A stretch of DNA of 64,000 nucleotides from Paracerasibacillus soli. GTDB lineage: Bacteria; Bacillota; Bacilli; Bacillales; Amphibacillaceae. The notes beneath the pieces were generated by a model that was not told where the DNA came from, searched no databases, and worked only from the letters and a program-made list of their open reading frames with translations. This document shows, piece by piece, positions 48,326 through 60,326 of this stretch (position 1 is the first letter of the stretch; each line of letters begins with the position of its first letter). Location of the stretch: the NCBI RefSeq assembly GCF_034006335.1, contig NZ_JAWDIQ010000001.1; one strand, given 5' to 3'. The translations under genes were made by a program, and so were the position numbers.

Positions 48326-51300
48326 ATGTGTAAAAAAATACTAGTCATAGGTTCAGGACCCATTGTCATTGGGCAGGCAGCAGAGTTTGACTATGCTGGA
48401 ACCCAGGCATGTCAAGCGCTAAAAGAGGAAGGATATTCCGTTGTATTAGTTAACTCGAATCCAGCTACAATTATGACTGATTCAACCATTGCAGATCAAA
48501 TATATATGGAACCGTTAACCTCTGAGTTTTTGAAAAAGGTGATTCAAAAAGAAAAGCCTGATGCTTTATTACCAACACTTGGAGGTCAAACAGCATTAAA
48601 TTTAGCAGTTGAATTGGCAAATAGTGGTGTTTTAGATAAGTTTCAAACGAAAATAATAGGTACTTCACTCGAAACAATCGAAAAATGTGAGAATCGAGAA
48701 CAATTTCGCACGTTGATGCAACAATTGCAAATTCCTGTCCAGAAAGTGAGATTGTCTATTCTGTTGAGCAAGGCATACAATTTGCCAATCAAGTAGGATA
48801 CCCAATTATTGTAAGACCTGCTTACACTTTAGGTGGTACAGGTGGTGGAATTTGTCAAAATGAGGAAGAACTAAAATCAATTGTACGAAACGGATTAAAT
48901 CAGTCCCCGGTTCAGCAATGTTTACTAGAAGAAAGTATTGCAGGATTTAAAGAAATAGAGTTTGAAGTTGTCCGAGATAAAGAGAATCAGATTGTCGTAG
49001 TCTGTACGCTTGAGAACATTGATCCGGTCGGTGTTCATACAGGTGATTCAATCGTCGTGAGTCCCCCACAAACATTACAACAAGAAGAATGTAAGATGCT
49101 TCGTCATGTTGCTATAAAAGTAGTGCAGGCCTTGGACATTGAAGGAGCTTGTAACGTGCAATTAGCACTTCACCCTAATGGGAAAGATTATTACATGATT
49201 GAGGTAAACCCACGTGTTAGTCGATCATCAGCGCTTGCATCAAAAGCAACTCATTATCCGATTGCAAAAGTTGCTGGGAAAATTGCAGTTGGTAAAAAGC
49301 TACATCAAATTTCCAATCCGATTTTAAAGGGAGGAACGATGTTGGAAGAGCCGATACTTGATTACGTTGTTACAAAATTTCCATGCTTTCCTTTTGACAA
49401 ATTTCCAACTGGAAATCGGACTTTAGGCACGCAAATGAAAGCCACAGGGGAAATTCTTGCAATTGGATCAAATTTCAAGAAGCTTTTCTAAAAGGTGTGC
49501 GCTCTTGGACTTATACCGAAGAACTTTGGCTCAAATCGTTATCCGAACATACAACAGAACAATTAATGAATCGTCTTGATTCTATTGATGACGAAAGAAT
49601 GTTTGTTATTGCTGAATTGCTTAGAAGACATGTACTTGTAGATGAAATCTATGAACATACAAAAATTGAGCGTTATTTTTTACGGCAAATACGAGCATTG
49701 ATTAAGACGGAAATAGCTTTACAAAAACATCCATTTTCTATGAGTACGTTAATGGAAGCTAAAGTAAGTGGATTTTCTGATCGTAGTATTGCTCGAATTT
49801 GGAAAACAACGGAAGAAGAAGTTTTTAATTTGCGGTTAACAAATAATTTGATACCTCATTACAAAGAAATGGCTGTTACTGCTACGAATCGTAATTATTT
49901 TAGTACTTATGAGAAGGTAAAGGATAAAAAGCCAAATTGTCGTAAAAAGGTAATTGTACTTGGTTCAGGTCCTATCCAAATAGGGCAAGGAATTGAATTC
50001 GATTATGCAACTGTTCATTCTGTTATTGCGTTGCAGGAGTTAGGATATGAAGCAATTATTATGAACCATAATCCAGAGACTGTATCTACTGATTACACCA
50101 TATCGGATAAATTATATGTTGAACCACTTACAATAGAAAATGTCATGCACGTTGTAACACATGAAAAACCAATTGGTGTAATTGTTGCATTTGGCGGTCA
50201 AACATCACTTAATTTAGCAAAAGGACTAAAAGAACGTGGTGTAAATTTAATTGGTACAGATTTAGATGCGATTGATCAAGTGGAGGACCGTGAAAAATTT
50301 GATTGTCTACTTGAACAATTGAAACTAAACCGTCCTAGAGGAAAAACAGTAAATAAACTAACACAAGCAAAGGACATTGCTAATGAACTTGGTTATCCAG
50401 TAGTAGTACGACCATCGTATGTGATTGGCGGTAGTATGATGGAAATTATTTATGATGAGCCCCAGTTAGAAAGGTATTTAACCAAAACGAAGGGGATTCA
50501 GCATGATTCTCCAATCTTAATTGACAAGTATATGATAGGGATTGAATTAGAAGTAGATGCTATTTGCGATGGTGAGGCAACATTAATTCCAGGATTTATT
50601 GAACATATTGAAAGAACTGGTGTTCATTCGGGAGATTCAATTGCTGTTTATCCACCGCAAATAATATCCAAGCAGGTTAAAGAGACATGTCGAATAGTAA
50701 CAGAAAAGATTGCCCAAGCACTCCAACTAAAGGGATTATTAAATATTCAATTCATCATTCAAGGAGAAGAAGTTTTCATTCTAGAGGTGAATCCTCGTTC
50801 AAGTAGAACGGTTCCATTTATGAGTAAAGTTACCGGAGTAAATATGGCGAACATAGCGACAAAATGTATGTTGGGAATGACTTTAGCTGAATTAGGTTAT
50901 GAAGCTGGTGTTTTACATGAAAGATCGGAAGTTGCCATTAAAATGCCTGTTTTCTCTTTTGAAAAGTTACAAGAAGTGGATATTGTCTTAGGGCCTGAAA
51001 TGAAATCAACTGGTGAAGTAATTGGCTTCGATAAAACGTTTGAAAAAGCTTTATATAAAGGATTTTTAGCTTCTGGTTTAGCTATTCAACAAGAAGGAGG
51101 AATTCTCCTTACCGTTGCAAATCGAGATAAACAGCATGTCATCCAAATTGCAAAACGATTTTATAATCTTGGCTTTACATTGTATGCAACTGCAGGTACG
51201 GCGGCTACGATTAGGAAAGCTCTTATCCCCGTTAATCAAGTTGAAAAAGTTGGATCAAATGACCAAAATGTATTATCCATTATAGAAACAGGTGAAATAC

Positions 51301-51503
51301 AGATTGTCTTAAACACGATGACAGCCCAGAAACAACAGCAAACAGATGGCTACTTCATTCGCCGCAAAACGATTGAACATCAGTTACCTTGTTTTACAAG
51401 TATGGCAACAATTGAAGCATTTTTACGAGTGATAGAATCGATGCATGTAAATGTAAATCCGATGTTTAAAAAGAGGTGGTGCAATCGTGACGGACATTTT
51501 TGA
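48326..51503 (+). CDS. pyrAB: Carbamoyl-phosphate synthase large subunit (PyrAB/CarB), two frameshifts
   Basis: Makes carbamoyl phosphate from bicarbonate, ATP and ammonia supplied by the small glutaminase subunit. Two homologous ATP-grasp halves: GSGPIVIGQAAEFDYAGTQA at the start and GSGPIQIGQGIEFDYATVHS around residue 550. IEVNPRVSRSSALASKATHYP and LEVNPRSSRTVPFMSKV are the matching metal/ATP motifs. A C-terminal MGS allosteric domain follows. Frames break near 48738 (CCC to CC in QIPVPESEIVYS) and 49473 (one T missing in SNFQEAFLKGVRSW). The corrected length is about 1059 aa. Only the large subunit is encoded; the gap to pyrC is 39 bp. Confidence 0.95.
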
Positions 51504-52240
51504 TATGATTGTGAAGCGAAAAAAGCGTATTGCTTTACATACGACTGAACTAACGTTAGAAAATGCTAAAGTTGCAAATGGAGCGCAACCCGGTCAGTTT
51601 TTACACATATCCATTCCTTATCAAACGTTAAGAAGGCCTATTTCAATCGCAAATGTTGAAAAGAAAAAAGGTCTTGTAACAATTATTTTAAAAGAGGTTG
51701 GTGTAGGAACAGAATGGCTAGCTTCGGTTCAAACGGGTACTTTATTAAACGTTATCGGCCCTTGCGGAACTGGATTTTCAATTCCAATGATTGCCAACAA
51801 GCTTTATTAATAGGTGGCGGTGTTGGAATTCCACCACTATATTTTATAGGTAAACAATTGTTAAAAAGAGGTGTGCATATTACGTCATTATTAGGATTTC
51901 AAACGAGACAACATATGTTTTATGAAAAACACTTTCAAACATTAGGTAAGACTTTTATTGTAACGGACGACGGATCATATGGTTATAAAGGATTTACAAC
52001 GGATTGGTTTTCATTAGTAGGTGATTATGACTGTTATTATGCTTGTGGACCGTTACCGATGCTTCATAAAATAAAAATATATCGCCCGTTAAACGTGGAT
52101 ACATTTCTTTAGAAGAACGTATGAGTTGTGGTATAGGCGCATGCTATGCATGTGCTGTTAAAACAACAGGTGGGGAAGGGGCATATAAAAGGATTTGTCA
52201 GGACGGCCCTGTATTTACAGCGGAGGAGATTATATCATGA
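51487..52240 (+). CDS. pyrK: Dihydroorotate dehydrogenase electron-transfer subunit PyrK, two frameshifts
   Basis: FAD and [2Fe-2S] subunit that passes electrons from PyrD (class 1B) to NAD+. Motifs: RRPISIANV (FAD), LLIGGGVGIPPLYF (NAD), YYACGPLPMLH and the cluster SCGIGACYACAVKT ... C near the C-terminus. Frames break near 51792 (one A missing in FSIPNDCQQALLIGG) and 52072 (one A missing in HKIKNISPVKRGYI). The corrected length is about 251 aa. The start overlaps pyrAB by 17 nt; the end overlaps pyrD. Confidence 0.93.
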
Positions 52241-53173
52241 CAGAATTGACAACATCTCTAGCAGGTATTTCGTTTAAAAATCCTATTTTACCAGCATCTG
52301 GGTGTTTTGGTTTTGGATATGAGTATAGCCGTTTTTATAATTTGCAAAAGCTAGGCGGTATCGTGATGAAATCAGTTACAAAAGAAAGGAGATTTGGAAA
52401 TCCAACACCTAGAGTAGCAGAAACATCCTCTGGTATGCTGAATGCGATTGGTTTACAAAATCCAGGTATCCACGCCATCATGAAGGAAGAGATACCATTT
52501 CTTGCTAGCTATAACACGAATTTAATAGCGAATATTGCAGGTAGTACAATTGAAGAATATGAATATGTGGCAGCTCAATTAAATGAAGTCAAAGAAGTAT
52601 GTGCAATCGAAGTAAATATTTCTTGTCCAAATGTAAAACAGGGTGGCATACAGTTTGGTACAGATCCGGAAATGGCAGGACTTGTAACAAGAAATTAAGA
52701 ATGTAAGTAATAAACCTGTTTTTATGAAACTCTCTCCAAATGTAAGTGATATTGTCACTATTGCTAAAGCGGTTGAGCAAGCGGGCGCCGATGGACTATC
52801 TATGATCAACACACTTACCGGGATGCGCTTAGATATAAATAACCGCAGTCCGGTGTTAGCCAATGAAGTAGGAGGATTAAGTGGCCCAGCTATAAAACCA
52901 ATTGCAATTCGTATGATCTATGAAGTGTTTCAACATGTATCCATTCCAATTATTGGCATGGGAGGAATTACAAATGCCCATGATGTTCTTGAGTTTTTAT
53001 TAGCTGGTGCAAGTGCTGTAGCGGTTGGAACGGCAAATTTTCAAAATCCACGTATCTGTGCTGATATCATAGATGAATTACCAGCTGTATTACAGACATA
53101 TGGTTTTTCTTCCATTCAAGATACGATTGGGAAAGGAAGTGTACGTGATGAAATCAGTTTATCTCGCACTTGA
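52237..53173 (+). CDS. pyrD: Dihydroorotate dehydrogenase PyrD, class 1B, one frameshift
   Basis: FMN enzyme oxidising dihydroorotate to orotate with PyrK. Motifs: NPILPASGCFGFGYEYS, NAIGLQNPGI, EVNISCPNVKQGG (catalytic Cys about residue 129), KLSPNVSDI, GGLSGPAIKPIA and PIIGMGGI. The frame breaks near 52693, where one extra A (or two missing) separates MAGLVT from EIKNVSNKPVFMKLSPN. The corrected length is about 311 aa. ATG 52237 lies in the pyrK stop; the end overlaps pyrF by 26 nt. Confidence 0.93.
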
Positions 53174-53855
53174 TTTTCCAGATTGGGAAAGTTCAAATGC
53201 ATTTTTAAAGGAACATGCCTTCTCAAATATACCGGTAAAAGTCGGGATGGAACTATTCTATCGGGAAGGACCTGCTATTATTGAAAGGCTGAAGGCGAAA
53301 GGACACCCTGTTTTTCTAGATTTAAAACTGCATGATATACCACGTACAGTTGGCCGCGCTATGAAAAATATAGCTAGTCTTGATGTAGACATTGTAACAG
53401 TTCATGCGCAAGGAGGAAGTGAAATGATTGCGGAAGCGAAAGAAGCGCTATTAGCTGGACAAGGAAGTGAAACAAAACTAATTGCGATTACAATTTTAAC
53501 TTCTTTTTCAGAAGCAACTTTTCATGATCAATTACGATATCAAACGAGTATAAAAGACATGTCAAGTCAACTAGCACATGTAGCCCATCAAGGTGGTGCA
53601 GATGGAATTGTTTGCGCAGTTCATGAAGTTAGCGAAATAAAGAAAAATCGTGGACAACATTTTTTAGCGGTTACCCCCGGTATTCGTATACAACCATTGC
53701 AAATTGACGATCAAAAAAGAATTGCAACCCCATCGTATGCAAAAGAAGCTGGTGCGGACATTTTAGTTGTTGGTAGAGCGGTAACAAAAGCTGCCGAACC
53801 ATATAAGGCATACGAACAAATATGGAAGGAGTGGGATGAATGCAACATCATCTAG
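53148..53855 (+). CDS. pyrF: Orotidine 5'-phosphate decarboxylase PyrF
   Basis: Decarboxylates OMP to UMP. Motifs: YLALDFPDWESS, KVGMELFY, VFLDLKLHDIPRTVGRAM (catalytic Lys/Asp array, about residues 59-76), TPGIRIQ and DILVVGRAVTKA. 235 aa, intact. ATG 53148 follows GGAAGTG, inside the end of pyrD; its stop overlaps pyrE by 16 nt. Confidence 0.96.
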   Translation: MKSVYLALDFPDWESSNAFLKEHAFSNIPVKVGMELFYREGPAIIERLKAKGHPVFLDLKLHDIPRTVGRAMKNIASLDVDIVTVHAQGGSEMIAEAKEALLAGQGSETKLIAITILTSFSEATFHDQLRYQTSIKDMSSQLAHVAHQGGADGIVCAVHEVSEIKKNRGQHFLAVTPGIRIQPLQIDDQKRIATPSYAKEAGADILVVGRAVTKAAEPYKAYEQIWKEWDECNII

Positions 53856-54451
53856 TGGAACAATTACAGAAAATAGGAGCAGTACAGTTCCAAAAAGATC
53901 AACCTTTTATTTGGACCTCTGGTATTAAGTCTCCAATATATTGTGATTTACGATTAACGATTTCATACCCAGAGATTAGAAAGCAAATAACGGATGCTTT
54001 TGTGTCATATATAACACAGATGGATGTAAAGCCCGATGTAATCGTGGGCTGTGCGACTGCTGGTATACCGCATGCTGCTTTGCTAGCAGAGAGATTACAA
54101 TTACCTTTGGTGTATGTTCGTTCCTCTCCAAAAAAACATGGAACAGGAAAGCAAATTGAGGGAGTTTTAAAAAAGGGTCAAAAAGCGATAGTTGTAGAAG
54201 ATTTAATTTCAACAGGTAAATCTTCTTTACAAGCCGCAAAACTGATTCAAGAAGTGGAAGTTGAGGTACTTTGTGTATGTGCAATATTCACTTATGGATT
54301 ACAAAGAACATATGCAACGTTTGAAGAGGAATATATGCCATTACATAGTTTAATAAATTTAGATGAAATGTTAGATTTTCTACAATGTAATAATAAGATG
54401 GATAGTGATAAAATAACGAAAATAATAAATTGGCGAAATCAGTTTGACTGA
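53840..54451 (+). CDS. pyrE: Orotate phosphoribosyltransferase PyrE
   Basis: Forms OMP from orotate and PRPP. Motifs: PFIWTSGIKSPIYCDLR, GCATAGIPHAALLAERL, VYVRSSPKKHGTGKQIEG and the PRPP loop AIVVEDLISTGKSSLQAAK (about residues 115-133). 203 aa, intact. Last gene of the pyr operon. GGAGTG precedes the ATG within pyrF. Confidence 0.96.
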   Translation: MQHHLVEQLQKIGAVQFQKDQPFIWTSGIKSPIYCDLRLTISYPEIRKQITDAFVSYITQMDVKPDVIVGCATAGIPHAALLAERLQLPLVYVRSSPKKHGTGKQIEGVLKKGQKAIVVEDLISTGKSSLQAAKLIQEVEVEVLCVCAIFTYGLQRTYATFEEEYMPLHSLINLDEMLDFLQCNNKMDSDKITKIINWRNQFD

Positions 54452-54461
54452 CAAAATAAAG

Positions 54462-54502
54462 ACGTAATTTCCTAATAAAGGGGGAAATTGCGTTGTTGTT
54501 TT
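54462..54502 (+). terminator. Terminator of the pyr operon
   Basis: ACGTAATTTCC (54462-54472) pairs with GGAAATTGCGT (54483-54493) with one G-U pair and is followed by TGTTGTTTT. Confidence 0.75.
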
Positions 54503-54626
54503 CGTCCGCATTGTGTCTAATTTTTGATTGTGATAAGCTGAATTTAACGAGATATCATTATTTTACTTTTAAATTTGCTATTAAATATTTTAATAGTTTA
54601 TTTATTAAAATGAATGAGTGGTGAAA

Positions 54627-55486
54627 ATGATGAAATTAGATGACTATGAATTATTATTAAAGCTACAAGAGGTAGGTACAATTAGAGGAACTGCCAAGAC
54701 AATTCTTATTTCACAACCGGCTGTCACACAACGACTGAGGTATATAGAAGACTATTTTCAAACCACAATTTTTATTCGTACACCGAAAAAGCTTTTACTT
54801 ACTCCGAGTGGTGAAATTATTTTGCAACATGCAAAGAAAGTAATCGAGGGAGAGAAACAGATAAAAAATAAATTAGCTGCATCAAGTGAAACAGTCCAAG
54901 GGACATTATCCATCGCCTGTTCATCGTTGATTAGTCAACGGTTTCTACCTAAAATATTAGGGAGTATACGGCAAGATTTCCACACGTTACAATTGATTTA
55001 GTAACGGGAATAAGCGAAGATATTAAACAAGCTCACAAAGATTATCATGTATGTATTATTCGAGGAGAAAAACTAAAAGATAGCGAATGTGTGCGGTTAT
55101 TTGATGACCCATTATATATATTTGATAGCGAGCCTTTCCCGACATCTCAAGTAAAGGAAAGACCCCTGATTTCTTTTAAAAGTGATGACAGTATGCATGA
55201 ACTAGTAGAACATTGGTTATATCATCATAGTGATACAATAAAACCTTTAAAAACAATTACAGTTGATCAAATCGAGACATGTAAACAGTTTATGAAGCAA
55301 GGTATTGGGATGGCTGTTTTGCCAGAAAGTGTATCTGATTCTATGAAAAGTGAATACGCAAATTTACCACTTATGATTGGTGACAAGCCAGTTACTAGAC
55401 CAACTTGGGTTTGTTATCAAAAAGGGGTGCTAGATTTACCACAGGCAAATGAATTTATTAAACTTTTAACTAGTGAAACTTTTTAG
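54627..55486 (+). CDS. LysR-family transcription regulator, one frameshift
   Basis: N-terminal winged helix-turn-helix (YELLLKLQEVGTIRGTAKTILISQPAVTQRLRYIEDYF, residues about 6-44) and a periplasmic-binding-like effector domain (from about residue 90). The effector is unknown. The frame breaks near 54963: one G missing, after which EYTARFPHVTIDLVTGISE continues. The corrected length is about 286 aa. It is separated from pyrE by a terminator and faces rqcH across a bidirectional hairpin. In B. subtilis this place is taken by cysH and related sulphur genes, so a role there would be guesswork. Confidence 0.85.
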
Positions 55487-55525
55487 AACCTTATGAGTGG
55501 CGCAGCTTAAAATCATGATGGATAT

Positions 55526-55583
55526 AAAAATCGTTGAAATTGGTAACCTCTTGTAGAAGAGGAGTCAATTTCAACGATTTTTT
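55526..55583. terminator. Bidirectional terminator between the LysR gene and rqcH
   Basis: AAAAATCGTTGAAATTG and CAATTTCAACGATTTTT form a 17-bp stem (about 55527-55541 and 55566-55582) with a 24-base inner hairpin region CCTCTTGTAGAAGAGG. A- and T-runs flank it on both strands. Confidence 0.85.
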
Positions 55584-57282
55584 ATTTCTTTAATTTTTGT
55601 ACAATCGATTGCTCAGGGGTGACAAATACTGTTTTTTGGTTTGTATAAATGACAAAGCCAGGTTTGGCTCCTTTCGGCTTTTGCACATGACGTACTTTTG
55701 TGTAATCAACAGGGACAGATGAAGATTCTCTTGATTTACTAAAGTATGCTGCGATATGCGCTGCTTCTAATATTACTTCTTCGCTAGGATTATCGTGGCG
55801 TATCACAACGTGTGAGCCAGGAATGTCTTTTGTATGTAACCAGATGTCATTTCTACGCGCAAATTTTGTCGTTAAGTATTCATTTTGTTTATTATTTTTA
55901 CCAACATAAATAACTGTACCATCCGTTGCAACATACGATTCTATCTTTGGCTTTGCATTCGTTTTTCTTCTCTTTGCATATTGCTTCTTCAAATAACCTT
56001 GTTCGCGTAGTTCTTCTCTAATTTCTTCTAAATCTTCTTCTTTTGCAACATCAATTTGTTGTAGTAGTTGATCGAGATAAGAAATCTCAATATTTGTTTT
56101 GGCTATTTCCTGTTCCATCATATGCCTAGAGTTCTTGAGCTTTTGATATGTTCTAAAAAGGTCTTGTGCATTTTCACTCGGCATTTTATTTGGATTTAAA
56201 GATATTGTTAATTGCCGTTGCTCGGGATCATAGTAGTCCGTTACGGTTACTTCATGATCACCTTTTTTCACAAGGTGCATATGGGCGGTTAGTAATTCCC
56301 CAAGTTTTTGATAATGATTGGCATTCTCTGATTTTTTTATTGTTCGTTCATGCTTTTTTAATTTACGTACATTTTTGTCGAGTTCATTTTTAATAAATCG
56401 ATATAAATCTTTTGCTCGTTGCTGAACACGATCACGTTCCGCTTTACCAGTATAAAAATGTTCTAGCATTACATTTGTTGATGAAAAAGAAAATGAGCTA
56501 TGTTCATCCGTTAAAGGAATAACGTGAAAATCTTCCCGCCCATTTATTTTATAAATAGCAGGTTCATATTTTTTATCCTTCAAATCTTGTTGAAAGGATT
56601 GAAATGCGTCTTGATATGCTTGTACCGAACCTAACTGAGCACGATGTACGATTTCTTTGGCGATAAAAGGTGAAACGCCAGCAAGTGCTTGCACAATTTG
56701 TACTGATAATTTACCAGCATTAAAATCTAATTTTTTTACAAACTGTTCACTATCCGCCTGTAAAGGATCTAATTTATTTTGTTTAGGTGGAGTGATATAT
56801 GTTGCACCGGGCAAAATTGTACGATATCTATTCTTTGCTGCTGAAATACGTTTCATACTATCGATAATCACATTTTTACTAACGTCGATTAATATAATAT
56901 TACTATGCTTGCCCATAAGTTCTATGGTGAGCTGCAAAATAGTTGTGTCCCCAAGTTCATTTCTAGCTCTTAGTCCGATTGTTACGACCCGTTCAAATCC
57001 ATCTTGTTCTATAAATTCGATGAAGGCACCTAATAAATATTTGCGTAATACCATACAAAACATTGGTGGTTCTTGTGGATTTATATATTTTTCATTCGTG
57101 ATGTGCATCCTTGTGTATACAGGGTGGATTGATAATAGCAAATCTGTGTTTTTCCCTTTGTTACGAATGGTAAGTATCAGCTCTGTCTGTGTAGGCTGAT
57201 AAATTTTTGTGATTCTACCTTGCAGAAGTTGTTCATTTAATTCTTCTGTAACTGCTTTTGTTACGACTCCATCAAATGGCAT
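55582..57282 (-). CDS. rqcH: RqcH (YloA), ribosome quality control NFACT protein
   Basis: Binds obstructed 50S subunits carrying peptidyl-tRNA and adds alanine tails for degradation; long annotated as fibronectin-binding protein FbpA. The order is NFACT-N (ELMGKHSNIILID near residue 125), helix-hairpin-helix (VQALAGVSPFIAKEIV), a long coiled coil (about 285-430) and NFACT-R (about 445-540, with DIWLHTKDIPGSHVVIR). 566 aa, intact. ATG 57282 is chosen, 5-6 nt after AGAGGTGA; the in-frame GTG 9 nt upstream is within that site. Confidence 0.94.
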   Translation of the reverse strand: MPFDGVVTKAVTEELNEQLLQGRITKIYQPTQTELILTIRNKGKNTDLLLSIHPVYTRMHITNEKYINPQEPPMFCMVLRKYLLGAFIEFIEQDGFERVVTIGLRARNELGDTTILQLTIELMGKHSNIILIDVSKNVIIDSMKRISAAKNRYRTILPGATYITPPKQNKLDPLQADSEQFVKKLDFNAGKLSVQIVQALAGVSPFIAKEIVHRAQLGSVQAYQDAFQSFQQDLKDKKYEPAIYKINGREDFHVIPLTDEHSSFSFSSTNVMLEHFYTGKAERDRVQQRAKDLYRFIKNELDKNVRKLKKHERTIKKSENANHYQKLGELLTAHMHLVKKGDHEVTVTDYYDPEQRQLTISLNPNKMPSENAQDLFRTYQKLKNSRHMMEQEIAKTNIEISYLDQLLQQIDVAKEEDLEEIREELREQGYLKKQYAKRRKTNAKPKIESYVATDGTVIYVGKNNKQNEYLTTKFARRNDIWLHTKDIPGSHVVIRHDNPSEEVILEAAHIAAYFSKSRESSSVPVDYTKVRHVQKPKGAKPGFVIYTNQKTVFVTPEQSIVQKLKK

Positions 57283-57395
57283 ATGCTTCACCTCTTTGTT
57301 AATTATAGCATTTTATTGGACAAGTCTGCATACATATCAATAAGCATGTACAAATGGTCATAGCAAAAGCTTATATGATGGTGGAGGAATGCGAT

Positions 57396-60052
57396 GTGAC
57401 AAAATGGTATCAGCTTGACATTGATCATGTTGAGCAAAGGTTTGATGTTACAATTCAAAAAGGATTGAAGGAAAAACAAGTAAAAGAGCGGCAAAAAAAG
57501 TTCGGTTATAACGTAATGGAAGCTGAAAAAAAAGTATCAAAATGGTTGCTGTTTTTAAAACAGTTTCAGGATTTTATGGTTATCGTTCTATTGGCTGCAA
57601 CATTAATTGCTGGATTACTTGGTGAATATATCGATGCAATTGCAATTATGGTAATCGTACTTATTAACGGCTTTATTGGATTTTTCCAAGAACAAAAAGC
57701 CGAACAATCTTTAGAAAAATTGAAAGAGTTAGCGGCGCCGATTGCAAAAGTTCTTCGTAATGGAGAATGGAAAGCATTCCATCTCAAGAATTAGTTGTCG
57801 GGGACGTTGTAAAAATAATGAGTGGGGATCGTATTCCGGCTGATATACGAATAGCAAAATCAAATAGTTTAGAAACGGAAGAGTCGACCTTAACAGGGGA
57901 ATCATTACCTGTAGCAAAACATGCATCAGCAATTTCACGGAATGATATCGATGTGCAAGACCAATCAAATATGTGCTTTAAAGGTACATTAGCAACGAGA
58001 GGATCTGCTATTGGTATTGTTGTTGGTAGTGGTATGAATACGGTCATGGGTCAGATCGCCTCTTTGATGTCAACTACCAAAAAGGTGATTACACCACTTG
58101 AACGTAAATTAGCTGAGCTTGGAAAAATTCTAATTTTCGTAGCATTATTTCTAACGTTGCTTGTTGTTGTAGTTGGAATTTACCAAGGACATCCAATGTA
58201 TAACATGTTTTTAGCAGGTGTTTCTTTAGCGGTTGCAGCGATACCAGAAGGATTACCGGCTATTGTGACAGTCGCGCTGTCATTAGGTGTACAAAGGATG
58301 ATTCGTAAAAAGGCAATTGTTCGTAAGCTATCATCGGTAGAGACATTAGGGACAGCCTCTGTTATTTGTTCTGACAAAACTGGAACGATGACAGAAAATC
58401 AAATGACTGTCAAGGAGTTATTTGTAAATGATAATCTACTTACCGTTTCTGGTGATGGATATGATGTTGTAGGTGACTTTTATGATAATAGTAAAAAGAT
58501 TGATGAACGCTATCCTCATTTATCAGAGATGCTCTTATACGGTATGCTATGTAATAATGCGAGTTTACGTGTAAAAAAAGGAAGTTACTATATTGAAGGT
58601 GATCCAACAGATGGAGCCCTCATTGTAGCAGCAAGAAAAAGAGGTCTAGAACAGAAATTACATGAGGATTTTGTGATTTTAAAAGAAATTCCTTTTGATT
58701 CTGACAGGAAGCGAATGACAGTTATTGTTGAAAATAAAGAAGGTGAACGCTTTTTGATAACAAAAGGTGCACCAGATGTGTTATTACCAAGATTCTCTCA
58801 TATGTTGGTAAATAACAATAAAACATTAATGAAAGAACGTGATTTTCAAAGAGTCGAACAGGCAATCGATAACATGGCTGAAAAGGCGCTTCGTACGATT
58901 GCTATCGGAATAAAGCCAATCTCAAAAAACATAGATATAGATACAGGAATATTAGAAAAAGAATTAACATTTTTGGGGATATATGGCATGATTGACCCGC
59001 CAAGAAAAGAAGTGAAAACTGCGATTGCTGAATGTAGACAAGCAGGTATTAAAACGGTCATGATTACAGGTGACCATGTGAAAACTGCAAGAGCGATTGC
59101 TAACAATTTGAATATGCTACCTGAAGATGGGCTAGTATTGGAGGGGCATCAATTAAACAGGATGTCTGATCATGAATTACGAGATGTAATTGAAAATGTG
59201 TATGTATTTGCTAGGGTTACACCAAAGCATAAATTAAAAATTGTAGAAGCCTTTCAAGAACGTGGCCATGTTGTGGCGATGACCGGAGATGGTGTAAATG
59301 ACGCACCGGCTATTAAAGCGAGTGATATTGGGATTAGTATGGGCATTTCAGGTACTGATGTTACAAAGGAAGCATCATCACTTGTGTTAATGGATGATAA
59401 TTTTGCCACCATTAGATCCGCAATCCAAGAAGGAAGAAATATTTATGAAAACATTCGTAAATTTATTAGATATTTATTATCTTCAAATGTTGGAGAAATT
59501 TTAGTTATGTTGTTTGCGATGTTATTAGGAATGCCGTTACCATTGGTTCCTGTACAAATTCTATGGGTAAACCTTGTAACAGATGGCTTGCCTGCAATGG
59601 CTTTAGGCCTGGATCAACCTGAAGAAGATGTGATGAAGCGTGGACCGAGAAACCCGCGAGAAGGCGTATTTTCAAGGGGATTAGGGTATAAAATCATTAG
59701 TAGAGGAATTTTAATAGGGCTTGTGACCCTCATTGCTTTTCTTGTGACTTATCAAAATAATCCAGATAACTTAACAATAAGTAGAACAGTAGCTTTTACA
59801 ACACTTGTCATGGCACAATTAATTCATGTATTTGATTGTCGAAGTGATCATTCAGTCTTTCACCGAAATCCATTTGAAAATAAATGGCTTGTTTTGGCAG
59901 TGATCTCCTCCGTTCTATTATTATTAGTTGTGATTTATTGGGTGCCATTACAGCCAATATTCCACACAACATTTTTGGGGATTCGTGAATGGTTACTCAT
60001 TATCGGTCTAAGTGCGATTCCAACTGTTTTGTTTGGCTTTACGAAAAAATGA
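57396..60052 (+). CDS. yloB: P-type calcium-transporting ATPase (YloB-like), one frameshift
   Basis: P2A-type ion pump; B. subtilis YloB is a Ca2+ ATPase expressed in sporulation. Motifs: TGES in LTGESLPVAKH, PEGLPAIVTVALSLGV (ion-site helix M4), CSDKTGTMTENQM with the phosphorylated Asp near residue 326, KGAPDVLLP, TGDHVKTARAIA and MTGDGVNDAPAI. M5-M6 carry the NLVTDGLPA motif that supplies calcium ligands. The frame breaks near 57770 (AAAA to AAA in GEWKSIPSQELVVGD). The corrected length is about 885 aa. The start is GTG 57396 after GGAGGAATG. Confidence 0.93.
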
Positions 60053-60090
60053 GCGATAAAAGATTGTTCAAATTTGAACAGGCCTATCAT

Positions 60091-60127
60091 AAGAAAACTA
60101 TTCTTAAGAAGAATAGTTTTCTTTTGT
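60091..60127. terminator. Long-stem terminator after yloB
   Basis: AAGAAAACTATTCTT (60091-60105) and AAGAATAGTTTTCTT (60109-60123) are perfect complements with a 3-base loop, followed by TTG. Confidence 0.75.
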
Positions 60128-60296
60128 GCTATATCTTCATATTGATGGCGGTATCGTACATAAAAAAACTTCTTTTGGCAAAATAGATATTAACGTTACT
60201 TCACGTAATGAAAAATATGATAAACTAGAAAAGATAACGTGAGGTTATACATATACAAATGCATTTGAATTATTTTATTTGAACTTGAACTAATAG

Positions 60297-60326
60297 TTGT
60301 TTTTTCTTGATGATATCTCCTATAAT
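60297..60326 (+). promoter_or_regulatory. Candidate sigma-A promoter of remA
   Basis: TTGTTT (60297-60302), 18-bp spacer, TATAAT (60321-60326), 102 bp before remA. Confidence 0.6.
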
